This document shows, piece after piece, positions 48,463-56,296 of a stretch of 64,000 nucleotides of DNA. The position numbers and the translations under genes are program-made. Under the pieces are notes generated by a model. It had not been told where the DNA came from. It worked only from the letters and a program-made list of their open reading frames with translations, and did no database searches. This DNA comes from an uncultured Bacteroidales bacterium (GTDB lineage Bacteria; Bacteroidota; Bacteroidia; Bacteroidales; Bacteroidaceae). Location of the stretch: assembly GCA_902792555.1 (NCBI GenBank), contig CADAZW010000003.1, positions 28,030 to 92,029 on the forward strand, in the 5' to 3' direction. The number at the start of each line of letters is the position of its first letter. Position 1 is the first letter of the stretch.

Positions 48463-49734
48463 ATGAAAAAACTTATCATACTACTCATCTTAACGGTCAG
48501 TGGTCAATGGTCAATGGTCAATGGCCAGACGTGGCATGACGCCAGCGAGGGCGGATTCCACATCTTCGGCCAGGGCTGGCCTCAGCTTTCGCAGAAGAAA
48601 TTCCAGCGACTGCCCATCACCGAGAAGTCTAAACTCAACAACGTCGCTCTTTGGAACGCCTCCCAGCTCAGTGCAGGTCTCTATGTGCGCTTCCGCACCG
48701 ACGCCACATCCATCAGCGTTCGCTTCACCCTCACCAAGCAGGCCGTACAGCACTACAACATTTCATCCTTCGGCCAGAGCGGAGTAGACCTATACGCCCG
48801 CAGCGACGACGGCAAGACCTTCCACTGGCTGGGCAACCACCTCAACTATGGCTTCGGCACCCCAGCCACCGCCAACTTCCGCAACATCGTGCCGCAGAAC
48901 ATGGAGGGCAACAAAGAGTGCGAATACATGCTCTACATGCCCAACTTCAACGGCGTAAGCAAGCTGGAGGTAGGAGTGAACGAGGGAGCCTCCTTCCAGT
49001 ACATCGAGGTGCCGGAGGACGATGAGCCCATCGTGGTCTATGGCTCCTCTGCCGTGCAAGGCAGCTCAGCCAGCCGCCCCGGCAACTCATGGGCCAACAT
49101 GCTGGGCCGCGAGCTTGACGCGCAGATTGTCAACATGGGCTTCGCCGACAACGCCAAGCTGGACGAAGGCATCTTCAAGGTGATGGCCAACCTCAAGCCC
49201 CGTGTATTCATCATCGATGCCATGCCCGACATGAAGACCATGCCCCAGCTCATCAAGGAGCGCGTCGTAGCGGGAGTCAAGATCCTGCAGGCCATGACCA
49301 ACCGCCCAGTGCTGCTGGTGGAGAGCCCCGGAGCCCCGGACCGCCTCATCCGTCCCGGTCAGGACGAGCTTCATACCAAAGCCAACGAGCAGCTCAGGGA
49401 AGCCTATGACCAACTCACGCAAGACGGCTACACCAACCTCTTCTATATGACACAGGAAGAGCTAGGCCTCAACGAAGAGGACTTCCTCGACGGCATCAAC
49501 CCCAGCGATCTGGGCATGAAGCATTACGCCGCCGCATATGCCAAGAAGCTCGCCTACATTGAAGAAAACAAAGATCCCATCATCGATGCCGTAGAGGCTA
49601 TAGAGGACAAATCTCAAGCCGCTGACCTAAAATCCCAAACAATCTACGACCTCCAAGGCCGCAAGGTTACCGGTACTCAGCTCAGCGAAGGCCTCTACAT
49701 CATCAACGGCAAAAAGATAGTGATTGAAAAGTAA
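48463..49734 (+). CDS. exported SGNH/GDSL hydrolase paralogue, catalytic His apparently replaced
   Basis: 423-aa paralogue of the preceding protein, which it follows after 14 bases. The signal peptide ends near NGQTWHD and is again partly encoded by heptamer repeats. It is followed by the same N-terminal beta-sandwich (about 25-185) and an SGNH domain with YGSSAVQGSSASRPG (likely nucleophile S196). At the site where the family has DGTHP, this protein reads DGINPSD: the Asp is kept but N346 takes the place of the catalytic His. It lacks the discoidin domains and ends with a T9SS-like sorting sequence (LQGRKV...GLYIINGKKIVIEK). It may be a binding protein, or activity may depend on another His. 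Confidence 0.82.
   Translation: MKKLIILLILTVSGQWSMVNGQTWHDASEGGFHIFGQGWPQLSQKKFQRLPITEKSKLNNVALWNASQLSAGLYVRFRTDATSISVRFTLTKQAVQHYNISSFGQSGVDLYARSDDGKTFHWLGNHLNYGFGTPATANFRNIVPQNMEGNKECEYMLYMPNFNGVSKLEVGVNEGASFQYIEVPEDDEPIVVYGSSAVQGSSASRPGNSWANMLGRELDAQIVNMGFADNAKLDEGIFKVMANLKPRVFIIDAMPDMKTMPQLIKERVVAGVKILQAMTNRPVLLVESPGAPDRLIRPGQDELHTKANEQLREAYDQLTQDGYTNLFYMTQEELGLNEEDFLDGINPSDLGMKHYAAAYAKKLAYIEENKDPIIDAVEAIEDKSQAADLKSQTIYDLQGRKVTGTQLSEGLYIINGKKIVIEK
48495..48522 (+). repeat. Heptanucleotide repeat in signal-peptide region, second SGNH gene
   Basis: Four heptamers GGTCAGT, GGTCAAT, GGTCAAT, GGTCAAT lie at the position matching the repeat in the upstream paralogue. Confidence 0.85.
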
Positions 49735-49813
49735 AAAACACAGCGCTATAGTCTATATTCACACGCCACCGGCCCTACGGCTCACGCGCAAGAAGAATAC
49801 TATTCAAGGATTT

Positions 49814-50215
49814 ATGCTCAAAGTTCAATACCTGACAATTATCCTGTGCAGCTGCGTGGCAATGTCTTGCAGCAAAGGCGAGGCGCCCGCCGACCCCGAA
49901 CAGGCCGGGCAGCAGTGGCTGGCCAAGGCACGCACAGCACTTGGCCGCTCCGACTACGCCCTTGCCAAGCAATGCATCGACAGCCTGCGCACCCGCACAG
50001 CCGAGGCCTTCGGCGCCCGCGAGGAAGGCATACTGCTGCTTGACTCCATAGAGCTGGCCGAGGCCCGGGTGGAGCTGACAGCCGCCGAGCAGGCAGCCTC
50101 ACAGCAGGGACTCGACATCTATGCCCGCGATTCGGTGGACACTCAGCTCGACCGCGCACAGACCAAGGTGCGATTCTACGAGAAGAAACTGGAACACGAC
50201 AGGCAGAAGCCCTGA
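49814..50215 (+). CDS. small helical lipoprotein, function unknown
   Basis: Starts at MLKVQYLTIILCSCVAMSC, a lipoprotein signal with lipobox VAMSC (Cys 19). An upstream in-frame ATG overlaps the preceding gene and would hide the signal, so it was not used. The mature part (about 115 residues) is Ala/Glu/Arg-rich and helical, with a TPR-like start (AGQQWLAKARTALGRSDYALAKQCIDSLR) here split by family drift, followed by a coiled-coil-like tail. It is the last gene of the exported-protein run and is followed by a strong terminator. I do not recognise a characterised homologue. Confidence 0.75.
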   Translation: MLKVQYLTIILCSCVAMSCSKGEAPADPEQAGQQWLAKARTALGRSDYALAKQCIDSLRTRTAEAFGAREEGILLLDSIELAEARVELTAAEQAASQQGLDIYARDSVDTQLDRAQTKVRFYEKKLEHDRQKP

Positions 50216-50270
50216 CTCATCCTGAGCAGCAGGCTTCTCCTCAAAGAACCGATATCTTTTCTGCCTTTAA

Positions 50271-50308
50271 TAAAATGGCCGTACTTAGTGCGGCCATTTT
50301 ATTTTTGC
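50271..50308 (+). terminator. Rho-independent terminator of the exported-protein run
   Basis: A 12-bp perfect stem (50271-50282 with 50292-50303) encloses a nine-base loop and is followed by TTTT. It lies 55 bases after the lipoprotein stop. Confidence 0.85.
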
Positions 50309-50328
50309 CTACACATTATTAAAATACG

Positions 50329-50433
50329 AGCGTATGCGTGGAGCATCTGCGCGCACGCGAGGACCGACTGCGCACGCGCTAAACAAGAGCACGTACTCGT
50401 GTATTTTTATTGCGTGCTCCCGTAATTTAAGAA
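50329..50433. repeat. 21-bp periodic G+C-rich array D (five units)
   Basis: Five 21-base segments start at 50329, 50350, 50371, 50392 and 50413. They share GCGYRYRCGCG-like left halves (GAGCGTATGCGT, GCGCGCACGCGA, GCGCACGCGC, ACGTACTCGTG, GCGTGCTCCCG). It resembles array B in composition and period. Confidence 0.6.
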
Positions 50434-50599
50434 TGTGAAATTATCAAACTCAAAAATTAAGCTTATTATAAAATCCTTAATTTCGTTATTTGCTTGTAAA
50501 AAAATTTGTTAAATCACTATCAAGTCTAACAAATCTATCACTAAAAAGATGTCATACTTCGCTTATAATATTCCTAATTTCGTAGAGATTTTATTTAAT

Positions 50600-50704
50600 C
50601 GCGCAGAGGCGTACAGTTTCGGCGCGATTAGATTTGACTTTGGCGCGATTAGATTTCGTTTCGGCGCGATTAGATTTCGTGAGCACGCAAAAAAATTGTG
50701 TGAG
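50600..50704. repeat. 21-bp tandem array E (three clear units, two diverged)
   Basis: Units start at 50600, 50621, 50642, 50663 and 50684. The middle three read GGCGCGATTAGATTT with variable last six bases. GATTAGATTTCGTTTC (50647-50662) is the exact reverse complement of 8536-8551 in array A. The short frame through it (FGAIRF repeats) is a by-product of the period. The remaining DNA to the tRNA gene shows no gene. Confidence 0.85.
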
Positions 50705-50897
50705 TATGGGGTTCCGGCGTGCGAGATTGCGATTGAGAGGCGGAAGGACAGAACTTGAGTGCGGGAATTTGCGGTTAGATTATTGTGGATGTCTGGCTAT
50801 AGTTACCAGGAGGCGCTGTCCCACAAAGGGTCTGGCGCGACAGAAATAAATTGCCTATGGGAGTACGCCACACGGCGAGGCTGACTGTTGCGCAGCA

Positions 50898-50939
50898 TAA
50901 AAAAAGAGAAAGAACCACACCTTTTGGCGTGATTCTTTC
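50898..50939 (-). terminator. Rho-independent terminator of tRNA-Cys
   Basis: A 14-bp stem with two G-U pairs (50908-50921 with 50926-50939) encloses a four-base loop. On the minus strand it is followed by TCTTTTTTT, 12 bases beyond the tRNA end. Confidence 0.85.
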
Positions 50940-50950
50940 AATGCACCCTG

Positions 50951-51021
50951 AGGTACCTAGCAGATTCGAACTGCTGTACACGGTTTTGCAGACCGTTGCC
51001 TAGCCACTCGGCCAAGGTACC
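50951..51021 (-). tRNA. tRNA-Cys (anticodon GCA)
   Basis: Read on the minus strand it has a 7-bp acceptor stem (GGTACCT with AGGTACC), a D-arm with GCCGAGTGGCTAGGC, the anticodon stem ACGGT/ACCGT enclosing CTGCAAA (GCA anticodon), and a T-arm with GTTCGAATC. The discriminator base is T(U), as in bacterial tRNA-Cys. CCA is not encoded. A terminator follows immediately. Confidence 0.95.
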
Positions 51022-51226
51022 ATTCTTTAATAGCTTGCCGTTGCGGTCTTCAGAGCAAGTCTGAGAGCAAAAGCAGCGGCAATGCCGAAGGCATCGCGAA
51101 CTGCTCATCGGCTGTCGGCGAAGCCGGTGCCGATATCAAAGAGCAGTGAGAGCAAAAGCAACGGCAAAGGTAGTACTTTTTTGCTTACGCACCAAGAAGA
51201 TTGCAGTTTTTTTGCTTTGATTGGCC
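51022..51226. other. Intergenic region with inverted and direct repeats before tilS
   Basis: No gene. Two copies of GAGAGCAAAAGCARCGGCAA (51063-51082 and 51148-51167) bracket a segment with inverted repeats (CTGCTC/GAGCAG, ATCGGC/GCCGAT, GCGGCAATGCCG). The segment can fold back on itself, but I recognise no RNA family. Confidence 0.5.
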
Positions 51227-51255
51227 TTGCGAGAGCAAGAAAAGGACTAATTTTG
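51227..51255 (+). promoter_or_regulatory. Promoter of tilS
   Basis: TTG (51227-51229), 18 bases, TAATTTTG (51248-51255): a near-consensus Bacteroidetes promoter 27 bases before the tilS ATG. Confidence 0.6.
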
Positions 51256-51282
51256 TACCTAAATTAAAAGTACTTACGCCCT

Positions 51283-52620
51283 ATGCCTTCTCCTTTCGCG
51301 TGTAATATTGCCCAGAGCATCGAGCGTCATGCCATCATGCCCCCTGCCGCCTTGAAGGACGGCAGCAAGACGCGCGTACTGGTGGCCCTGAGCGGTGGCG
51401 CCGACTCTGTAGCTCTACTCAGGGTGATGCTGGAGCTGGGCTACCAGTGTGAGGCTGCTCACTGCAACTTCCACCTGCGTGGGGCGGAGTCGGACCGCGA
51501 CGAGGGCTTCTGCGCCAACCTTTGCCGCTCCCTTGGCGTGATGCTGCACAGGGTTGACTTCCACACTGCCGACTATGCGCGGGAGCACGGCATCAGCATA
51601 GAGATGGCAGCCCGCGAGCAGCGCTACGCCTTCTTCCATCGGCTGAAGGAGGAGGGGGGCTTCGACTGCGTGGCGGTGGCTCACCATCGCGACGACAATG
51701 TGGAGACCATCCTGCTCAACACGGTGAGGGGCACGGGCCTCAGAGGTCTGGCCGGCATGCCTCGCCGAAACGGCGATGTGGTGAGGCCTCTGCTCGACGT
51801 GAGCCGCCAGCAGATACTTGACTATCTGAACGAACTGGGCCAGGACTTCGTTACCGACAGCAGCAACCTTGTGGCCGACGTTAAGCGCAACGTGGTAAGG
51901 CTCAAACTTCTGCCGCTGCTGAGAGAGCTCAATCCCTCGATAGAGGACACATTGCTGAGCAATGCTGACCACGCCCGCGAGGTGCAACACTTTGTTGAGC
52001 AGCACACATATATAAATAAGGTAAGGCTGGCCGACGGCAGCATAAGCATAAACCTAACCGACATCAAGGAGCACCTCGCCCTCTATGAACTGCTGCACCC
52101 CATGGGGTTCACTCCCGCGCAGATCATCGACATCTGGCAGCGGCGCAACGGCCAGAGCGGCGCAGTGTGGCACAGCGCCACCCACGACCTGCTGCGCGAC
52201 CGCGACTGCCTCGTCGTGAGAGAGAAAGGAGCATGCGACTCTGAGGAAACGATACAGATAGAGAGCCGCATTGTGGATATCAGCGAGATAAAGGAGATCA
52301 GCCGCGACCCGAGCGTTGCCATGCTCGATGCCGACAAGGTTGGCAACAGGATGGAGGTGCGCCATGTGAGAGAGGGTGACTGGTTTGTGCCCTACGGCAT
52401 GAAGGGGCGCAAGCTGGTGAGCCGCTACATGGTAGACTGCAAGATGAGCGCCTTCCAGAAAGAGCGCCAGCTGGTAGTGACCAACGGCAAGGACATCGTG
52501 TGGCTGGTTGGGCAGCGGCCGGACGACAGATTTAAGATTGTGGAGGGCCAGACGACAAGAGTGCTTTGCCTGAGATGCCATCTCCCGTGCTTCCAGAGGA
52601 AGGAGAATACGGGAAGTTAA
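51283..52620 (+). CDS. tilS: tRNA(Ile)-lysidine synthetase
   Basis: Converts C34 of the CAU-anticodon tRNA-Ile to lysidine so that it reads AUA codons. The PP-loop ATP-binding motif SGGADS is at residues 37-42. HCNFHLRGAESDRDE and HHRDDNVETILLN follow as in the N-type ATP pyrophosphatase fold. The C-terminal half carries the TilS-specific domain, with a final substrate-binding segment around WFVPYGMKGRKLVSRYMVDCK. The length of 445 aa is normal for Bacteroidetes. It is a single gene with its own promoter, followed by a tandem 64-bp repeat. Confidence 0.95.
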   Translation: MPSPFACNIAQSIERHAIMPPAALKDGSKTRVLVALSGGADSVALLRVMLELGYQCEAAHCNFHLRGAESDRDEGFCANLCRSLGVMLHRVDFHTADYAREHGISIEMAAREQRYAFFHRLKEEGGFDCVAVAHHRDDNVETILLNTVRGTGLRGLAGMPRRNGDVVRPLLDVSRQQILDYLNELGQDFVTDSSNLVADVKRNVVRLKLLPLLRELNPSIEDTLLSNADHAREVQHFVEQHTYINKVRLADGSISINLTDIKEHLALYELLHPMGFTPAQIIDIWQRRNGQSGAVWHSATHDLLRDRDCLVVREKGACDSEETIQIESRIVDISEIKEISRDPSVAMLDADKVGNRMEVRHVREGDWFVPYGMKGRKLVSRYMVDCKMSAFQKERQLVVTNGKDIVWLVGQRPDDRFKIVEGQTTRVLCLRCHLPCFQRKENTGS

Positions 52621-52644
52621 GGAAAAGTTAGGAAAATTGAAGAA

Positions 52645-52772
52645 TTGAAGAATGGAAAAATGGAAGTCGCCTCCGGACTTGGCTAAACCTCAAATCTCAA
52701 AAGGAAAGTTGAAGAATTGAAAAATGGAAGTTGCCTCCGGACTTGGCTAAATCTCAAACCTCAAATCTCAAA
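52645..52772. repeat. Tandem 64-bp direct repeat between tilS and the metalloprotease gene
   Basis: Copies at 52645-52708 and 52709-52772 share TTGAAGAATKGAAAAATGGA, GCCTCCGGACTTGGCTAAA and CTCAAAT heptamers. They combine the GAATTGAA motif of 18816-18861 with the CTCAAAC heptamer of the RNase H gene. Confidence 0.8.
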
Positions 52773-52813
52773 TTTAAAGCTATGATAATTCCCTCTCTTT
52801 GACAGAATATTTG

Positions 52814-52821
52814 TAAATTTG
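52814..52821 (+). promoter_or_regulatory. Bacteroidetes -7 promoter box for the metalloprotease
   Basis: TAAATTTG matches TAnnTTTG, 23 bases before the ATG at 52845. Confidence 0.55.
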
Positions 52822-52844
52822 CAAACAAAACATACACAACTACT

Positions 52845-55322
52845 ATGAAGAAAACACTTTTTATCCTTCTATCGATGGCCATCGGCACCGCCATGAGCCA
52901 CGCACAGGAAATAAGCGACATCACGTTTGACAACGGCCGCTTGACACTAACCGACGACATCTGCTGCGGCTTCAGCCTCAGTCCCGACAAGACGCCCAAG
53001 GCGCCGAAGGCTCCCCAAGCCACCAAGGATGACAAGAAAAAAGGTGGCGTTGCTGCAACCAAGGCCGGAGTGCCCAAGTCGCCTATCTTCAACGACAAAG
53101 CCGCCATGCTGCCCGCCACAAAGGACGAGGACAACTGGTTTGTCGAGGTGCCCGACAGCATACTGGGCCGTATGCTGCTTACCGTGACGCGCTTCACCTC
53201 CACTCCCGCAGGACTGGAAATCTACGGAGGTGAGCAACTGCGTCAGCAGACAGTTTATTTCGAGAAGACTTTCGCCAGTGGCAAAGACGCACTGCTGCTA
53301 CGCCAGAATCGCATGTACATACACGCCGACACCATCGACGCCATATCTAAGGCCGTGAATGTCAGCAGCAGCGATCCTATCCTCGGCATATTCAAGATAG
53401 AAGAGACCAAGGACCATAAATATAAAATCAACATCTCATCACTGCTACTGCAGAACGATGCCTTCAGCCTTGCCAACTATCACAAGACGGAGCTGCGCAT
53501 CACGATGCAGAATCCCGGCGCCAGCTATGTGGAGAGCATCCACTCCTATCCCATCAACACGGAGATACGTGTAGTACGCACCTTCAACACCAGCAACGGT
53601 GGCACCTACACCTTCGGCATGAACACCTCGTTTGTGCTGCTACCCAAGGAGCCTATGCGCCAGCGTATCTTCGATCCCCGTGTGGGTTTCTTCATCGACG
53701 GTTATGATCTTTACTCCGATGCCCAGCAGTCAGTGGAGGAGCGCTATTTCATTACACGCCGCCGCCTTGAGCCCAAGAACGAAGAAGACGCTGCCAAGCA
53801 GCGCAATGGCGAACTGATAGAGCCCAAGAAGCAGATTGTCTATTACATCGATCCCGGCACGCCCAAGCAGTGGAGGCCCTACCTGATTCAGGGTGTCAAC
53901 GACTGGAATGTCGCCTTTGAGCAAGCCGGTTGGAAGAATGCCATCACCGCCAAAGAGTGGCCCGAGAACGACTCCACCATGTCGATGGAGGATGCCCGCT
54001 ATTCTTTCATTATGTATCTTGCTTCCGACATTGCCAACGCCTACGGCCCCAATGTTCACGACCCACGTTCAGGCGAGATAATGGAAAGTCACGTGGGCTG
54101 GTATCATAATGTGATGAAGCTCGTGCACGACTGGTATCAGGTACAGTGCTCCGCCATTGACCCCGAAGCCCGCAAGGCTAAGTTCAGCGACGAGCTGATG
54201 GGCGAGCTGATACGCTTTGTCTCTTCCCATGAGATAGGCCACACTCTCGGTCTGAGGCATAACTTCGGCTCGTCAAGCACAGTGCCCGTGGATAGCCTGC
54301 GCTCCAACAGCTTCCTTGAGAAGTGGGGCCACACCCCGTCGATTATGGACTACGCTCGCTTCAACTACGTGGCACAGCCCGGCGACGGAGTGGAAATAAA
54401 GAATCTCTTCCCCCGCATCAATGACTACGACAAGTGGGCCATCGAGTGGGGCTACAAGACCATCTTCGATGCCACATCCGCTGAAGATGAGCAGTATGTG
54501 CTCAAGCAGGAAGTCAGCCGCCGCCTGGATGGCAATAATCGCCTGTGGTGGGGTGACGGCGAGAGAGGAGTCAACGACCCGCGCTGCCAGACAGAAGACC
54601 TAAGCAACGATGCCATCAAGGCCAGCGAGTTGGGCATTGAAAACCTCAAGCGCATCCTTCCACAACTGGCTAGCTGGAACTACTGGGAGACAGATGTGAC
54701 AAGCGACAAGGTACGCACAATGTACGGCCAGGTGGTAAATCAGTACTATCGCTACATGCTCCACGTAGCCAACAACCTTATCGGTGTGTACAACACTACC
54801 TCAGCGCCCGAACAGAACACAAAGATGCTGCAGATTCCGCCAGTGGAGAAAGCCAAGGCTGTGGTGCCATTCCTCAAGGCACAACTCTTTGAGAAGCCCG
54901 AATGGCTCGTCAACGTGCCCTATGCTGACCGCATCTTCGCCAATCCTGACGACCAGCTACAGAGCGTTGCCAATCGTATACTGCCTTCACTCATAAGCAC
55001 CTACCGCATAGGCCAGCTCAACCCCAACTATGGTGCCGCCAACTATCTCAGCGACCTGAAGAACGCCATCTTTAAGGACTTCAACACCAGCAAGCCCGTA
55101 GACAGCTACGACCGCTTCCTGCAGCGCACCTTTGTCAACACACTTTGCAGCGAATATACCAGTATGCGCAACTCCACCGCTAACGATGCTCTCGCCGCAG
55201 TGCTGATGACTCTCAAGGATCTTGACCGCCGTCTGAAGAACGTGAGCAACCCCGACCCCGTAAGCGAGGCACACTACGCTATGCTTAGCGACAAGCTTCA
55301 GCGCGCACTGATAATCAAGTAA
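52845..55322 (+). CDS. exported zinc-dependent metalloprotease (DUF5117/DUF5118 type)
   Basis: An 825-aa protein with signal peptide (cleavage after SHAQ). A Lys/Pro/Ala-rich stretch (residues about 45-75) separates the N-terminus from a conserved beta-rich domain (DNWFVEVPDSILGRMLLTVTR). The catalytic domain has HEIGHTLGLRH at 462-472, the extended metzincin-like zinc site HExxHxxGxxH. A Met-turn candidate is SIMDYARFNY shortly after. The C-terminal region is helical. The family is widespread in Bacteroidetes and probably acts in the periplasm or outside; the substrate is unknown. It lies 27 bases before tatA, but no RR motif is present in its signal, so it should use Sec. Confidence 0.9.
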   Translation: MKKTLFILLSMAIGTAMSHAQEISDITFDNGRLTLTDDICCGFSLSPDKTPKAPKAPQATKDDKKKGGVAATKAGVPKSPIFNDKAAMLPATKDEDNWFVEVPDSILGRMLLTVTRFTSTPAGLEIYGGEQLRQQTVYFEKTFASGKDALLLRQNRMYIHADTIDAISKAVNVSSSDPILGIFKIEETKDHKYKINISSLLLQNDAFSLANYHKTELRITMQNPGASYVESIHSYPINTEIRVVRTFNTSNGGTYTFGMNTSFVLLPKEPMRQRIFDPRVGFFIDGYDLYSDAQQSVEERYFITRRRLEPKNEEDAAKQRNGELIEPKKQIVYYIDPGTPKQWRPYLIQGVNDWNVAFEQAGWKNAITAKEWPENDSTMSMEDARYSFIMYLASDIANAYGPNVHDPRSGEIMESHVGWYHNVMKLVHDWYQVQCSAIDPEARKAKFSDELMGELIRFVSSHEIGHTLGLRHNFGSSSTVPVDSLRSNSFLEKWGHTPSIMDYARFNYVAQPGDGVEIKNLFPRINDYDKWAIEWGYKTIFDATSAEDEQYVLKQEVSRRLDGNNRLWWGDGERGVNDPRCQTEDLSNDAIKASELGIENLKRILPQLASWNYWETDVTSDKVRTMYGQVVNQYYRYMLHVANNLIGVYNTTSAPEQNTKMLQIPPVEKAKAVVPFLKAQLFEKPEWLVNVPYADRIFANPDDQLQSVANRILPSLISTYRIGQLNPNYGAANYLSDLKNAIFKDFNTSKPVDSYDRFLQRTFVNTLCSEYTSMRNSTANDALAAVLMTLKDLDRRLKNVSNPDPVSEAHYAMLSDKLQRALIIK

Positions 55323-55349
55323 TTCACACTCTTACAAAATATTACCACC

Positions 55350-55556
55350 ATGTTTGGAAGAATTGGCATCTGGCAGATTGTCCTGATTGTAATTGTCGTG
55401 CTGCTACTGTTTGGCGGCAAGAAGATTCCCGAGCTGATGAAAGGGCTCGGCAAGGGAGTGCGCAGCTTTAAGGAGGGCATGAACGGCGAAGAATCCGACA
55501 AAGCCTCCGAAAAGAGCAGCCAGAATACCGACACCGACGAAAAGAACGCCAAATGA
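55350..55556 (+). CDS. tatA: Sec-independent protein translocase subunit TatA
   Basis: 68-aa pore-forming Tat component. One N-terminal helix ([19 protein letters not shown]) is followed by the conserved [16 protein letters not shown] hinge and amphipathic helix, then an acidic/Ser-rich tail. No separate TatB gene is present, as is usual in this phylum. Its stop overlaps the tatC start by four bases (ATGA), indicating translational coupling. Confidence 0.95.
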   Translation: MFGRIGIWQIVLIVIVVLLLFGGKKIPELMKGLGKGVRSFKEGMNGEESDKASEKSSQNTDTDEKNAK

Positions 55557-56272
55557 CATTCTGGGAGCACCTCAATGAGTTGCGCTCCTGCATCATCCGC
55601 ATTGCTGCGGTTGTGATGGGACTGGCTGTGGTTGCATTCTGCCTTAAAGACTGGCTATTTGCCATAGTGCTGGCTCCCAGCCACGGCGATTTCCTTACCT
55701 ACAGGCTGACAGGTGTGCCGATGAGCGATCTGCAGCTTATCAACACGGGGCTGACCACTCAGTTTAGCCTGCACATGGCAGCAGCCCTTGGTGCCGGCGT
55801 AGTGGTCGGCTCGCCTTGGGTGCTGAAGGAATTGTTTGGATTTGTGCGCCCCGCGCTTTACGCCAAGGAGCAGCGCTATGCGCTCCGCATCACGCTGGCG
55901 GCCTACGGAATGTTTGTAATTGGCGTGCTAGTCAGCTACTTCATCGTTTTTCCGATGATGGTGCATTTCTTCGGCAGCTATCAAGTGAGCACCGAAGTTC
56001 CCAACCTTATCTCAATAGAATCCTATATGGATTCGCTCATGTCCACGACCCTTGTAATGGGCCTGATGTTTGAGTTGCCCATGATGTGCTGGATGCTGGG
56101 CAGATTCGGACTCATCAGCGCTGCATGGATGCGCCGCTACCGACGCCATGCCCTGGTAGGCATTATGATAGTTGCCGCCATCATCACACCGCCCGACGTG
56201 ATGAGCATGTGTCTGGTGGTGCTGCCCATATACCTACTCTATGAGCTGAGCATCAGGATAGTTAGGAATTAA
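55553..56272 (+). CDS. tatC: Sec-independent protein translocase subunit TatC
   Basis: 239-aa multi-helix receptor for twin-arginine signals. The N-terminus [17 protein letters not shown] is the TatC hallmark (HLxELR with the recognition Glu), and [14 protein letters not shown] and [12 protein letters not shown] mark the first and third periplasmic/helix segments. Six helices are predicted. It is coupled to tatA by a four-base overlap and precedes the ferredoxin and Tat-signal reductase genes, which are likely clients. Confidence 0.96.
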   Translation: MTFWEHLNELRSCIIRIAAVVMGLAVVAFCLKDWLFAIVLAPSHGDFLTYRLTGVPMSDLQLINTGLTTQFSLHMAAALGAGVVVGSPWVLKELFGFVRPALYAKEQRYALRITLAAYGMFVIGVLVSYFIVFPMMVHFFGSYQVSTEVPNLISIESYMDSLMSTTLVMGLMFELPMMCWMLGRFGLISAAWMRRYRRHALVGIMIVAAIITPPDVMSMCLVVLPIYLLYELSIRIVRN

Positions 56273-56296
56273 ACTCTAAAAAAAGATTAGACATCT

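Noticed and set aside
50549-50758. 69-codon frame with FGAIRF repeats
   Set aside because: The repeat is a 21-bp DNA array whose homologue at 29 kb has 22-base units, so the peptide is unlikely to be selected.
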